The translations under genes and the position numbers were made by a program. From positions 1,550,001-1,614,000 of the forward strand of contig NZ_CP051167.1 in NCBI RefSeq assembly GCF_012295525.1: a stretch of DNA of 64,000 bases. Reading direction: 5' to 3'. Shown here one piece after another: positions 17,862 through 26,817 of this stretch. The notes below the pieces were generated by a model. It was not told where the DNA came from. It made no database searches and saw only the letters and a program-made list of their open reading frames with translations. Positions within the stretch are counted from its first letter, which is position 1. Each line of letters starts with the position of its first letter. The stretch is from Oxynema aestuarii AP17 (lineage in GTDB: Bacteria > Cyanobacteriota > Cyanobacteriia > Cyanobacteriales > Laspinemataceae).

Positions 17862-19586
17862 TTAATTTTCCATACCTTGTTTGAGAATTTCATCTAATTT
17901 TTGTCCTTCCGGTAACTCGGTAAAGACACGATCGCCCGCCTGAATACCATCGAGGATTTGAATGCGATCGCCGATCGTCGGTCCGATCGTCACGGGTTGA
18001 AAAACAGGCTCATTTTTCTCATCGGGAACTAACACCCCCGTTTCCCCTTTTTGGGTCACGATCGCCACCGTCGGCACGACCAAAGCATCGCTCAATTCTT
18101 CCCCTAAAAACGTAACATCCACATTCATCCCGGACTGCAACTTATCCGTTCCCGTTTCGATCGCCGCACGGATTTCAAATAACGTCACGTCTCGCTCTTC
18201 GATCGCTTCCGGTGCAATTAACTTCACTTGTCCGTAAAAAGTCAAATCCGGATAGGCATCGGCGACAATTTCCACCTGTTGTCCCGGCTTAATTTGGCTG
18301 ATATCCGCTTCCGGAACCTTCGCCAGCACCTCCAAGCCCCGCGCCAGAGCCACAATCGAGGTCGAAGTTGCCGAAGAAGTGGCCGAAGCGGAAGTCGTCG
18401 GCGTCACGAACGCCCCCTCAGTGGCGTATTTCTGGGTAATTTGTCCGGCGAAGGGAGCGCGCACCAAACTATCATTAGCTTGCACTTCGTAAAACTGCAC
18501 CTGCGCTTGAGCTTCCGAGACTCTCGCTTCGGCGGCGGCAATTTGTTCGTCACGAGTTCCGGCGAGCAGTTCGTCTAATGCCTGTCGCGCTTCGCGTACC
18601 CGGGCTTCGGCTTGTTGAATATCTTCGCTGCGGCTGCCGTTTTCCAGTTCTCGCAAGTCGGCGCGCGCTTCGGCGACGGCGGCCCGGGCTTGGGCGATAT
18701 CTTCGCTACGGCTACCCGTTTCCAACAGTTCTAGATTCTGTTCGGCTTCGCGCAAACTCGCTTGCGCCCGTTCCCACTCGGTGACGGCAGCATCGAGGTC
18801 GTCTTGGGAAATCGCGCCTTCTTCGGCTAAATATTGATTGCGTTGTTTCCGTTGCTGGGCCAAACGGGCTTGAACCCGCGCCGAGTCCACCCGGGCGCGG
18901 GCTTGGGCGATTTCTTCGGGACGCGGCCCGGCGAGTACTTCGGCTAAATTCGCTTCGGCTTGAGCGACTCTGGCTTCGGCGCGGCTGATGGTTTCGGGAC
19001 GGGCGCCCCGGCGGACTTCTTCGAGGGCGGCTTGTTGTTGTTCGAGGCGCGATCGCGCTTGGGCGATTTGCTCGGGACGCGCTCCAGCCCGTCGTTCGGC
19101 CAGTTGGGCGATCGCGTCGGCCAGGCGAGCTTCGGCTTGGCGCAGTTGAGCCTCGATTTCCTGACTCTCCATCCGGGCGATCGCCTCTCCCGCTTCGACT
19201 CGATCGCCTTGTTCCACGTATAGTTCGGCGAGTCTGCCGGAGGTTTTTGGCGAAATATTGACGCTTTGAATCGGCTGAACTTTGCCGCTTGCTTCGATGC
19301 GGACGGTCAAATCTTGTAATTCTACCGGGACGGTCAGTTCGGCGATCGCCTCCGCTTTCGGTCTGCGGTTTTGGACGCGGAAATAGCCGAAGGTTCCGAT
19401 CCCGAGAACGGCGACGATCGCGATCGCGGCGATCGCCTTTTTCCCCACCCCTTTTTTCTTCGGCGGCGGTTCGTTCGGACGCTTTCGCTCCAGATTCTCC
19501 CGAACTTCCGGGGTTTCTTCCGCCTTGGCGGCTAACTCTTCTGAGTGGCGATCGGGGTTTTCGGGCGATCGTGACTTGACTTGCAT
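17862..19586 (-). CDS. Membrane fusion (periplasmic adaptor) protein, HlyD/MacA family
   Basis: About 574 residues are read from the ATG at 19586, which has a strong AGGAGG site eight bases upstream; an ATG at 19619 does not. A charged cytoplasmic head is followed by one membrane helix (AIAAIAIVAVLGIGTFGYF, about 55-73), a lipoyl half-domain (VQPIQSVNISPKTSGRLAEL), and a very long coiled coil (about 120-380) of repeated QARARVD/EEVRRGARPE-like units. Then come the second lipoyl half (VRAPFAGQITQKYATEGAFV) and beta-barrel domains. The hairpin is longer than in MacA (family members have about 370-400 residues), suiting it to span a thick periplasm to an outer-membrane channel. The regulator gene lies 68 bases upstream. 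Confidence 0.9.
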   Translation of the reverse strand: MQVKSRSPENPDRHSEELAAKAEETPEVRENLERKRPNEPPPKKKGVGKKAIAAIAIVAVLGIGTFGYFRVQNRRPKAEAIAELTVPVELQDLTVRIEASGKVQPIQSVNISPKTSGRLAELYVEQGDRVEAGEAIARMESQEIEAQLRQAEARLADAIAQLAERRAGARPEQIAQARSRLEQQQAALEEVRRGARPETISRAEARVAQAEANLAEVLAGPRPEEIAQARARVDSARVQARLAQQRKQRNQYLAEEGAISQDDLDAAVTEWERAQASLREAEQNLELLETGSRSEDIAQARAAVAEARADLRELENGSRSEDIQQAEARVREARQALDELLAGTRDEQIAAAEARVSEAQAQVQFYEVQANDSLVRAPFAGQITQKYATEGAFVTPTTSASATSSATSTSIVALARGLEVLAKVPEADISQIKPGQQVEIVADAYPDLTFYGQVKLIAPEAIEERDVTLFEIRAAIETGTDKLQSGMNVDVTFLGEELSDALVVPTVAIVTQKGETGVLVPDEKNEPVFQPVTIGPTIGDRIQILDGIQAGDRVFTELPEGQKLDEILKQGMEN

Positions 19587-19654
19587 GAGGTTCCTCCTAA
19601 ATCCAACGATGCCAATCAACTAAGAATATTTCGCGAAGGGTTTGGCGATCGCCT

Positions 19655-20140
19655 TTAATGGTGTTCTCGTTCCCAGCGATCGGTCAACACAGGTAATTCG
19701 CGCTCGAAAAATGCATGAACGTCCCGCATTTCTTCCAATCTCCGTTTCCGTTCGGGATCTTCCCCCTCTAACAAGGTCAACCCCCGTTCGGCCACTTCGC
19801 GAATAGCTCTCATTTGTGCTAGACGCGCACGGATTAACTCCGACCAAGCGCCTAATTGAATCTGAAAATAAGATTGCCGATCGCCCGGTAAGCTTATTTT
19901 CTCAACGATTCCCGCCTGAATCAACAAGCGCGTCATGCTACTGATCGAGCCTTTGCTCGCTTGCAACCCTCGTGCTAATTCACTAAACGACTGGTGCGGC
20001 GGAGAGGAAATCAACAGCCAGCCTAAAATGCGTCCCGCCATCCGAGGCAGGCCCATCAACTCGAAGAGTACCCCGACTTCTTCGACAAATCGTTTCAGTT
20101 CAAATTGCCGCCGTTCTTCGTCCAACTGAATAATGCTCAA
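19655..20140 (-). CDS. GbsR/MarR-family transcriptional regulator
   Basis: This 161-residue regulator has a winged helix between residues 30 and 95: LPRMAGRILGWLL leads into ELARGLQASKGSISSMTRLL, the recognition helix, and the wing VEKISLPGDRQSYFQ. The GRILG...S.gSiS pattern is that of the GbsR/MarR branch. A C-terminal helix pair (EERKRRLEEM-like) makes the dimer arm. It is the first gene of the export locus and probably represses itself and the fusion protein 68 bases downstream. The palindrome at 20181-20198 in its promoter is a candidate operator. The inducer is unknown. Confidence 0.85.
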   Translation of the reverse strand: MSIIQLDEERRQFELKRFVEEVGVLFELMGLPRMAGRILGWLLISSPPHQSFSELARGLQASKGSISSMTRLLIQAGIVEKISLPGDRQSYFQIQLGAWSELIRARLAQMRAIREVAERGLTLLEGEDPERKRRLEEMRDVHAFFERELPVLTDRWEREHH

Positions 20141-20180
20141 ACCTGTTTGGCTTTAGTGCGATCCTAACACGTTTCAAATT

Positions 20181-20198
20181 GTTCAGTAATTATTGAAC
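20181..20198. promoter_or_regulatory. Candidate MarR/GbsR operator
   Basis: GTTCAGTAATTATTGAAC is an 18-base inverted repeat with 16 symmetric positions, centred about 50 bases upstream of the regulator start codon. The size and AT-rich centre suit a MarR-type dimer. The assignment is by position and symmetry only. Confidence 0.5.
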
Positions 20199-20482
20199 GA
20201 TCGCCATTGCCGAAGCTCATCCACCTTGCCCCCGCTAGTTCGGCGTATGGCTGGACTCGGGACGGCTTCAGGATTTTATATAAAAATTTAACAATTGATT
20301 ATATTTTGAACAAGATTTATATTATTTATGCTTATTGGCAATTACGCTATATATTTAGCGTCTTTCAAACGCTCCAAACCCGTTCAATTCCAGTCCAAAC
20401 GCTGAAATTTGCGCCGAAAGACGGAAAAAGTTAGCTTCTGTGAACCTCATTGGATCGGGCGATCGGCGATCGCCCGTTGCTA
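20199..20482. other. Spacer between regulator operator and pentapeptide gene
   Basis: This AT-rich spacer (284 bases past the operator, 342 bases between genes) includes runs such as TTATATAAAAATTTAAC at 20276-20292. No gene, terminator or repeat was recognised. Confidence 0.35.
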
Positions 20483-21487
20483 TCAAACATGAAGCGTGCC
20501 ATCAGGCATCACCGTTCCTGTTAAATTGGCATCGCGAAAATCAGCCCCTATAATGGCCGCATCGCGCAAACTCGCTTCCGTCAAATCCGCTCCGGTAAAA
20601 CAAGCGCCATCGAGATCCGCTCCCCACAAATAAGCACCGCGCAAATTAGCCCCACTCAGATCCGCTCCACTGAGATTCGCTAAATTGAGATTTGCCCCAC
20701 TGAGATCGGCATTTCTCAAATCAGTTTCGCGCAGGTCAGTTTTCATTAAATTTGCCCGAGCCAAGCGTCCGCCTTTGAGATTACTCGAATATAAAATAGC
20801 TTGCTTGAGATTACTTTCCTCAAAGTTTGTAAAGCGCATTTGCGCCCCACTCAAATCCGTTCCCTTCAGTTGAGAACGACACAAACTCGCCCCACTCAAT
20901 TTCGCAGCTTGCAACTCCAACGCATTAAAGTTCGTGCCATCTAAATTGAGTCCGTTTAAAAACGCTCCACTCAATTTGACGCCATTTAATAACGCACCTT
21001 TTAGAGAAGCCCCACTCAAGCGAGCGCCGCTTAAATTCGTCCAATTTAAGTTCGCTCCCGTTAAATTGGCCGATCGCAAATTAATCCCGTTTAAATTAGC
21101 GCCACACAAATTAACCCCCGGTAAATTCGCTCGATAAAGGGTCACCCATTTGAGAATGGCTCCACTCAATTTAGCCCCCGCTAAATCTGCATTGGCCAAG
21201 TGAGCGCCTTGTAAATTGGCTTTCGTCAAATCGGCATCGAGTAGGGAACTCCCTTTAAACTTAGCAAAACTGAGATCGGCACCATATAAAAAGGCCCCAT
21301 TCAATTTGGCTTCAATTAAAAAGGCACGACTCAAATCCGCACGGGCGAGTGATGCCTCCATTAAGTTCGCTCCGACTAAATTAATGCGTTCGAGGGTCGC
21401 TCCAATTAAATTTGCCCAACTCAAGCAAGCGCCTTTAAAATCGCGTTCTCCGTTGTTATAGCGTTTGAGTAATTGATAAGCATCCAT
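20483..21487 (-). CDS. Pentapeptide-repeat protein
   Basis: From the ATG at 21487 (MDAYQLLKRYNNGERDF) with an AGGAGA site, about 334 residues are almost entirely A(N/D)LxG pentapeptides forming a right-handed quadrilateral beta helix. Examples are GANLNGINLRSANLTGANL and GADLSGANLRGAYL. The frame stays open 78 codons upstream, but those residues are Arg-rich HIP1 translation and not part of the family start. The LLxRYxxGERDF cap is common in cyanobacterial members. Known members mimic DNA or act as scaffolds; no function can be assigned here. Two internal Cys-containing coils (SLCRSQL, GACFTGA) interrupt the regular pattern. It stands alone. Confidence 0.85.
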   Translation of the reverse strand: MDAYQLLKRYNNGERDFKGACLSWANLIGATLERINLVGANLMEASLARADLSRAFLIEAKLNGAFLYGADLSFAKFKGSSLLDADLTKANLQGAHLANADLAGAKLSGAILKWVTLYRANLPGVNLCGANLNGINLRSANLTGANLNWTNLSGARLSGASLKGALLNGVKLSGAFLNGLNLDGTNFNALELQAAKLSGASLCRSQLKGTDLSGAQMRFTNFEESNLKQAILYSSNLKGGRLARANLMKTDLRETDLRNADLSGANLNLANLSGADLSGANLRGAYLWGADLDGACFTGADLTEASLRDAAIIGADFRDANLTGTVMPDGTLHV

Positions 21488-22059
21488 ACAACTTTCTCCT
21501 ACGGTCAAATTAGAATAATCTGTCAGTTCTTGGTTATTAGTGTTCCCCGATCGCGCAGTGGGCGATCGCAGCCAATTGTCAATAATTGTTTCGTCAACTC
21601 TTAGTTTAATGTGACTGACAGGGGTTAACATTTGAGCGTATCGACGATCGCGCGATCTCCTCGATCGTCCTCTTGAAGCCAAAGTTTCAGAACAAGTTGC
21701 TCGCGATCTCGCGATCCCCATCTTTTGAGCGATCTTAGAATTGGTGACCTGAAGTCCGTCTCAATTTTGGTGCGATCGGGAGAAAATACCTATTCTAATT
21801 TGTCCTTACGCTACAACTCTCCGCGCTCATTTGCGAGCGATCCCGATACCAATCATTTTCCCTCGCGATCGCGGATAACAATAATAATTTTCTTTACTTT
21901 TGTTTGAATATTTACTCTTACGTTTATTTAAAAAATCAACATCGAGGGCGATCGCCAACAGAAAAGGGGTCGGATGTTTCCGACCCCAGCCGATTCAATT
22001 CGACGCGATCGCGCGATCGTTAGCAATAATGCCAGCGAGGCGATCGTCGTGCGAAAATT
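21488..22059. other. Spacer upstream of the pentapeptide gene
   Basis: The 572 bases contain several HIP1 octamers and the CBS-CP12 terminator at 21962-21987. The upstream open frame of the pentapeptide gene (21488-21721) looks non-coding. Nothing else was recognised. Confidence 0.4.
21962..21987 (-). terminator. Rho-independent terminator of the CBS-CP12 gene
   Basis: Read on the minus strand, GGGGTCGG pairs perfectly with CCGACCCC across a six-base loop and is followed by TTTTCT. It lies about 72 bases after the CBS-CP12 stop codon. Confidence 0.8.
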
Positions 22060-22674
22060 TTATACATCGTAAACTCGCGCTTCCGCCGCTTCTGGATTTT
22101 CCTCACAATACTCCTCAAACGCCGATTTCGTCGGTTTGAGAGCTTGTTGGTGCGAGGCTTCCGCTTGCAGCTCTTCCACCGCATCCCAGGCGGCAGCACA
22201 TTCCTTAGAGGTAGCACCTTTTTCACTGCAAATGGCACGCGCTTCGGCAATAGCTTTGTCTAATTCCTGTTGTAATAAAGTTGACTTGGGTTTTTCGACA
22301 AAATCGCTATTGCGCAGGATATCCGTGACCGAGATAATCCCCATTAATTGACCGTCGATGACCGGAGCGCGACGGATTCCCGTATTGGCGAACAAGCGCG
22401 CGACATACTCGATCCCTAAGTGAGGATTGACCACGATACAAGGTTTGGTCATGATCTCGAAAACGCGGACTTTTTTCGGATCTTTACCGTAGGCCGCCAC
22501 TTTATACACGATATCCGTTTCCGTGACGATTCCGTAAGCATCTTCGTCATGGCGCCGCTTGACCACTAAAGCCCGTAAATTCTTGTCTTTCATGAGCTTG
22601 ACGGCTTCAGCTACCGTTGCAGAACCGCGAATGGTGATGACATCACGAGTCATGATTTCTTGGGCTTTCATCAT
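22060..22674 (-). CDS. CBS-CP12 fusion protein
   Basis: About 204 residues are read from the ATG at 22674, with AGAGG seven bases upstream. Two CBS motifs occupy residues 1-125 (AQEIMTRDVITIRGSATVAE, FEIMTKPCIVVNPHLGIEYV, IISVTDIL), a Bateman module that binds adenosyl ligands. Residues 135-204 are a CP12 domain: ICSEKGATSKECAAAWD with Cys149 and Cys159, VEELQAEASHQ, then EEYCEENPEAAEARVYDV. Canonical CP12 ties up GAPDH and phosphoribulokinase when its two Cys pairs are oxidised. Here the last Cys is Ala (EAR for ECR), so Cys190 has no partner and the C-terminal disulphide cannot form. CBS-CP12 fusions are known in cyanobacteria but are poorly understood. Confidence 0.9.
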   Translation of the reverse strand: MMKAQEIMTRDVITIRGSATVAEAVKLMKDKNLRALVVKRRHDEDAYGIVTETDIVYKVAAYGKDPKKVRVFEIMTKPCIVVNPHLGIEYVARLFANTGIRRAPVIDGQLMGIISVTDILRNSDFVEKPKSTLLQQELDKAIAEARAICSEKGATSKECAAAWDAVEELQAEASHQQALKPTKSAFEEYCEENPEAAEARVYDV

Positions 22675-22896
22675 TACGTAACCTCTGAGCGAATGGTTTT
22701 TGACTCCTTTTCGATCGTAAATCAAATTGGCTCGTCAAAAACTTGTAGATGATAAAATTTCAATTTTAGAGAGGAGATCGGTTAATTTTTACGATCGCTT
22801 CCCCCGAGAGATCGGGGAGCTTTTTGAGGGAGAGATCGCCGTGCAGCCCTGGTTTCAAACCCAAATTGCGATCGATTTTCTGCGATCGCGTCGGGA

Positions 22897-24045
22897 CTAA
22901 TCTTGCGGAACCGATCCCATCAGCGTCCGTTCGGCAATTTCTTGAATGACCAGATTCGGGCGTTCACGATTAATAATTTCCCGGTCAAATTCATACTGAT
23001 TTAAAAATACCGCCCGTTGGAAATGCTCCGATAAAAATGGCCCTAAATTGAGCATGAAAGAATCGTGAAAAATGACCGCTTTCGGTAACTGGCGATCGTC
23101 GATTTCTGTCGCAAAAGGTTGTTGATTTTCGGGTAAATCAGCCTTGACTATCCCCGGACTCGCCGGACGGAACCGGGAGGGAAACATCGCCGAAAATCTA
23201 ATCGCGTCTTCTTTCAAGGTATTCTCTAACCCCAACATCATCGCCAAATCGCCTCCAGGTCGGCGAATCTGTTCCCGACGAAAGGCATCGAGTTCGAGTG
23301 GTGTTAAGCCGGGAAAGCGTTCGTTCAGTTCGGCGAAAATTGCCCGGTAAGCGGCAAATACACCGGGTTTGTTCCAGTGAGAATCCGTGCGGTGGTAAAC
23401 ACGATCGCGCTGTTTGGCGGCGAGGAGAGCACCCCGCAAATCGAGAATTTCAAAATCCGAGTAAGTTTCCAGGTAATTCACGAGTGCATCTAAGCGAGAT
23501 TCTCGCGCATCTCGGCGAATATGACTGGGCATATATTCGGGATAAATTGTGGATTTATTGGGAACGATAATAAATAAGTAATCGATCCCGCGATCGCCCA
23601 ACCACTGACACCGCTTTTCTAACAAGATTCTCCACTGTTCCAGTTCACTTTTCGTAAAGGGGTTGACCCGTCGGTAAGCATTCAGTGCATCGCGATCGCC
23701 GTAAAATAACCATCCCTGTTGACCGACAATGACTTTCTCCGAGGGAGATAACCCAAATCCGATTAATTTTAACAAATTGTGCCAGCGAATTAAATGCGAT
23801 CGCGGCCAAAAGTTATCGCTATAATAGTCCTCGAATTGTTCGGGAAAGGTGGCTAAAGATTCTACCGATTGCGGCCATCCGGGAAAGCGAACAAACTCCC
23901 GTTTTTCCCAATTTTGTCGGCCTTTATTTTCTCCGAAATGGTTCTCAATTGCACTTACTAATGGCGGTAAACCAATCGCCGCTAGAAAGATTAAGATTAA
24001 GAAGCGATCGTACAATTTTCGGGGCGATCGCGCGGTTTTTGTCAT
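22897..24045 (-). CDS. AlgX/AlgJ-like SGNH O-acetyltransferase-type protein
   Basis: This 382-residue protein has one N-terminal membrane anchor (FLILIFLAAIGLPPLV) followed by an extracytoplasmic domain. It carries the AlgX-family signatures: GWLFYGDRDALNAYR, the catalytic Asp-His motif HRTDSHWNKPG, and the nucleophile Ser in FHDSFMLNLGPFL. Proteins of this type move acetyl groups onto exported polysaccharides, taking them from a partner MBOAT membrane protein. That partner is encoded 42 bases upstream at 24088-25551 on the same strand, so the two form an operon. The polysaccharide is unknown because no synthase lies nearby. The catalytic roles are inferred from motif position. Confidence 0.85.
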   Translation of the reverse strand: MTKTARSPRKLYDRFLILIFLAAIGLPPLVSAIENHFGENKGRQNWEKREFVRFPGWPQSVESLATFPEQFEDYYSDNFWPRSHLIRWHNLLKLIGFGLSPSEKVIVGQQGWLFYGDRDALNAYRRVNPFTKSELEQWRILLEKRCQWLGDRGIDYLFIIVPNKSTIYPEYMPSHIRRDARESRLDALVNYLETYSDFEILDLRGALLAAKQRDRVYHRTDSHWNKPGVFAAYRAIFAELNERFPGLTPLELDAFRREQIRRPGGDLAMMLGLENTLKEDAIRFSAMFPSRFRPASPGIVKADLPENQQPFATEIDDRQLPKAVIFHDSFMLNLGPFLSEHFQRAVFLNQYEFDREIINRERPNLVIQEIAERTLMGSVPQD

Positions 24046-24087
24046 TTGAACTTATTCTAAAATTAAAAATTCATCAAAATTCATCAA

Positions 24088-25551
24088 TTAAAAGCGAAAA
24101 TAAATAAAGGGTTGATAAGTTTCTGCGGCAATTTTCGCCGTCGATGCCCAAAAAATAGAGGCGATCGCCATAATTTCTACACTGGCCATACAATGAAATA
24201 AGGTTATCTGAGAAATCGGCAATTTAGACGAGAGCCGATCGCGCCATTGCCAATACCATTGTAAGGCGATCGGATAAATCGGTAAAGCGGCGATCGCACC
24301 GATGACTAGGGTCACGGCAATCTCTGCATTCCAATAGTCTTGAATAGTATATTGATTCTGACTCCATGGAACCGTACCGAACATAATTTTTAAAAAATCT
24401 ATTGCATATTCTAAATTCGGCGATCGGAAAAATACCCAGGCTAAACCGACAACGATCCAAGTGTAGACGATGCTACCGGGAAACCGTTCGATGCCTAAAT
24501 TAACCCGATAAAGTAGTCGTTCCACGATTAAAAAGGCACCGTGAATTAACCCCCAGACGATAAACGTCCAGTTGGCGCCATGCCACAAGCCACATAATAG
24601 GAAAACTAGGGTTAAGTTAAAATAAGTTCGGCAGGGCGATCGCCGATTTCCGCCCAGAGGAATGTACAGATAATCGCGAAACCAAGTGGATAAAGAAATA
24701 TGCCAGCGTTGCCAAAATTCACGCAGCGATCGCGCACTATAAGGATAGTTAAAGTTTTCGGGTAAGTCGAATCCAAACAGGCGACCTAAACCAATCGCCA
24801 TATCGGAATAACCAGAAAAGTCGAAATAAATTTGCAAGCTGTAGCAGGCGATCGCCAATGCGGTTAAAGTAGGAGTTAATTGACTGGTTTCTAATCCAAA
24901 AATCGCATCGCTTGGTTTGGCTAAAGTATTGGCAACGAGCATTTTTTTGCCTAAACCGATCGCGAAACGTCGAATTCCGCTAGCGAATTTTTCAACGTTG
25001 ACTTGACGCCGAATGAGTTGAGGGGCGATCTCGATATAGCGGACGATCGGTCCGGCAATTAACTGCGGAAAAAAGGCGATGTAAAGGGAAAGTTGAATCG
25101 GATTTCGATTGGCTTTAACTTGCTTTCGATAGACATCGACGAGATAAGAAAGGGCTTGGAAGGTAAAGAAGGAAATGCCTAGGGGTAAGTGAACGGAAGG
25201 GATAGGAATGGCGATCGCCTGGGTTGAGGAGAATAAGCGATCGAGAGCTTGGCTAAAAAATGCACTATATTTAAACCAGAAGAGGATGCCGAGATTGGCG
25301 GCGATTCCGAGAGTTAAGAGGAGTTGTTTTTGAGGTTTTTGGTGATGGCGGTCGATGGCGAGGGCGATCGTGTAATTGATGGAGATCGAGGCGAGCATGA
25401 GTACGATAAATTGTAATTCTCCCCAGGCATAAAAAAAGAGGCTGGCGAAGAGGAGAACAAGATTGCGAAGCGATCGCGGTTTTACCGTCCAATAAGCGAG
25501 TAAGACGAGGGGAAGGAATAGGAAAATAAAAATTGTCGAAGTAAATAACAT
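24088..25551 (-). CDS. MBOAT O-acyltransferase (AlgI-like)
   Basis: The 487-residue polytopic membrane protein has the MBOAT features: PLVLLAYWTV and PLGISFFTFQALSYLVDVYR in the N-terminal half, FSGYSDMAIGLGRLFGFDLP, SLREFWQRWHISLSTWFRDY, and the catalytic His in LLCGLWHGANWTFIVWG. It brings acetyl groups across the cytoplasmic membrane for O-acetylation of an exported polysaccharide, passing them to the AlgX-like protein encoded downstream. The two probably share a promoter upstream of 25551. Length and order match AlgI-AlgX/J pairs of many bacteria, but no alginate genes are present, so the substrate is probably another exopolysaccharide. Confidence 0.92.
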   Translation of the reverse strand: MLFTSTIFIFLFLPLVLLAYWTVKPRSLRNLVLLFASLFFYAWGELQFIVLMLASISINYTIALAIDRHHQKPQKQLLLTLGIAANLGILFWFKYSAFFSQALDRLFSSTQAIAIPIPSVHLPLGISFFTFQALSYLVDVYRKQVKANRNPIQLSLYIAFFPQLIAGPIVRYIEIAPQLIRRQVNVEKFASGIRRFAIGLGKKMLVANTLAKPSDAIFGLETSQLTPTLTALAIACYSLQIYFDFSGYSDMAIGLGRLFGFDLPENFNYPYSARSLREFWQRWHISLSTWFRDYLYIPLGGNRRSPCRTYFNLTLVFLLCGLWHGANWTFIVWGLIHGAFLIVERLLYRVNLGIERFPGSIVYTWIVVGLAWVFFRSPNLEYAIDFLKIMFGTVPWSQNQYTIQDYWNAEIAVTLVIGAIAALPIYPIALQWYWQWRDRLSSKLPISQITLFHCMASVEIMAIASIFWASTAKIAAETYQPFIYFRF

Positions 25552-26364
25552 ATGACTGTTGTTTCGGTGACAGTCGATTTCAGGTTGAGTTAGCCGATGG
25601 CGGTTGAATGTTGAAAATGGAAGGTTTCAAATATAGATTGATGAGATGATTTTATCCCTTGTCTGTCGGTCGCAATCGGTCGAAAATTGAAGATCGGGAT
25701 TTTAAGGGTATCAATGGAATTAACCTTTAGATTGGTTGAGAACGAGGGATCGCTCGTTACTGTCAAGAATAGCGATCGGATAAATAGAATCGTATTTTAA
25801 TTTAAAAGTTATCGGTTTTCAAGAGATTACAAAAAAATGATAAATTTTTGGCTAGATCGTATTTTTTGAAGACTGTTTTTTGATATAATAATGTAATTTA
25901 AGGGAAAAACAGGGTTGAGAAGTCAGGGGTCTAGCTTAAGTCTTTCGCGGGGTAGAGATGGCCAGGAGGCAGTCGGCGATCGCGCGGGGAAAGACGAACG
26001 AGAGGAAAATGACGGGCTTTTGGACGATTCTGCTGAAAATCAGTCATTTCATTTCGTTAACAGGCGGGTGCAAACTCCTCAATTAATGCGAAACTAAATG
26101 TAATTGAACTATCCCGCATCGCACGGCGATCGCCGACTCGTAGGATGTGCCAATCGAGTTATTGCCAACAACCAAAGCCATCAAAATCTTAAGAGGATCT
26201 AAAGAAAATAAACGATGGTTGGGCGATCGGTGGATCTTGAAATCGACTCGTTGTTTTTGCTGCTGTTTGAGAGTCGGGGGGAGGAAAAAACTAGCTTATT
26301 TTCCAAGACGCATGGGGGCAAAAAAACACCGATCGCGGGGAATCAGCGAAGTATAGGAACGGTC
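25552..26364. other. Long leader upstream of the chemotaxis cluster
   Basis: The 813 bases are the divergent control region between the MBOAT gene and cheY. The middle is AT-rich (25790-25905). A 60-codon frame at 25915-26097 and an upstream extension of cheY (26215-26364) lack family features. No CRP- or NtcA-type site was found by eye. Confidence 0.4.
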
Positions 26365-26748
26365 ATGAAACAGATTTTAGTGGTAGATGATTCGGCGACA
26401 ATGCGTCGGATGGTCAGAGCATCGCTGCAATCCTTACCCGACGTTACGTTTGGGGAAGCGAGTACGGGATTGGAGGCGATCGAACAACTGGCGATCTCGT
26501 CGGTAGATTTGATCGTCCTCGACTTAAATATGCCCGATATGCACGGATTGGAGGCGATCGAATTCGTGCGGGGTCACGATCTTTATCGTGCGATTCCGAT
26601 CGTGGTGTTGACCACGCGAGGGGACGACAACAGCCGCGAACGGGCCATGAGTGCGGGGGCTTCGCGCTACCTAACCAAACCGTTCGACCCGCGCACGTTA
26701 GCGCGGGAAGTGCTCGACTTGCTCAAGCAACCGATTGCCAACGATTAA
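26365..26748 (+). CDS. cheY: CheY-like response regulator (first in cluster)
   Basis: From the ATG at 26365 (MKQILVVDDSATMRRM), about 127 residues make a single receiver domain: acidic pair at DD 8-9, phospho-Asp53 in LIVLDLNMPDMHG, Thr in VVLTTRGDD and Lys in YLTKPFDP. There is no output domain, so it should act by protein contact, on a motor or on type IV pili. It is the first gene of the chemotaxis run and lies 69 bases before cheA, its likely kinase. The frame extends upstream to 26215 but that part is not receiver-like; TAGGAAC before 26365 is the probable ribosome site. Confidence 0.9.
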   Translation: MKQILVVDDSATMRRMVRASLQSLPDVTFGEASTGLEAIEQLAISSVDLIVLDLNMPDMHGLEAIEFVRGHDLYRAIPIVVLTTRGDDNSRERAMSAGASRYLTKPFDPRTLAREVLDLLKQPIAND

Positions 26749-26817
26749 ATCGGGGCATCCGTCGGTTGTCCGCAGGCAAGTTAGAGGAGGCAACCACCAT
26801 CGAGAGGGATTTGAGTC

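Noticed and set aside
25915-26097. 60-codon frame in the cheY leader
   Set aside because: Starts at a non-ATG codon and has no recognisable fold.
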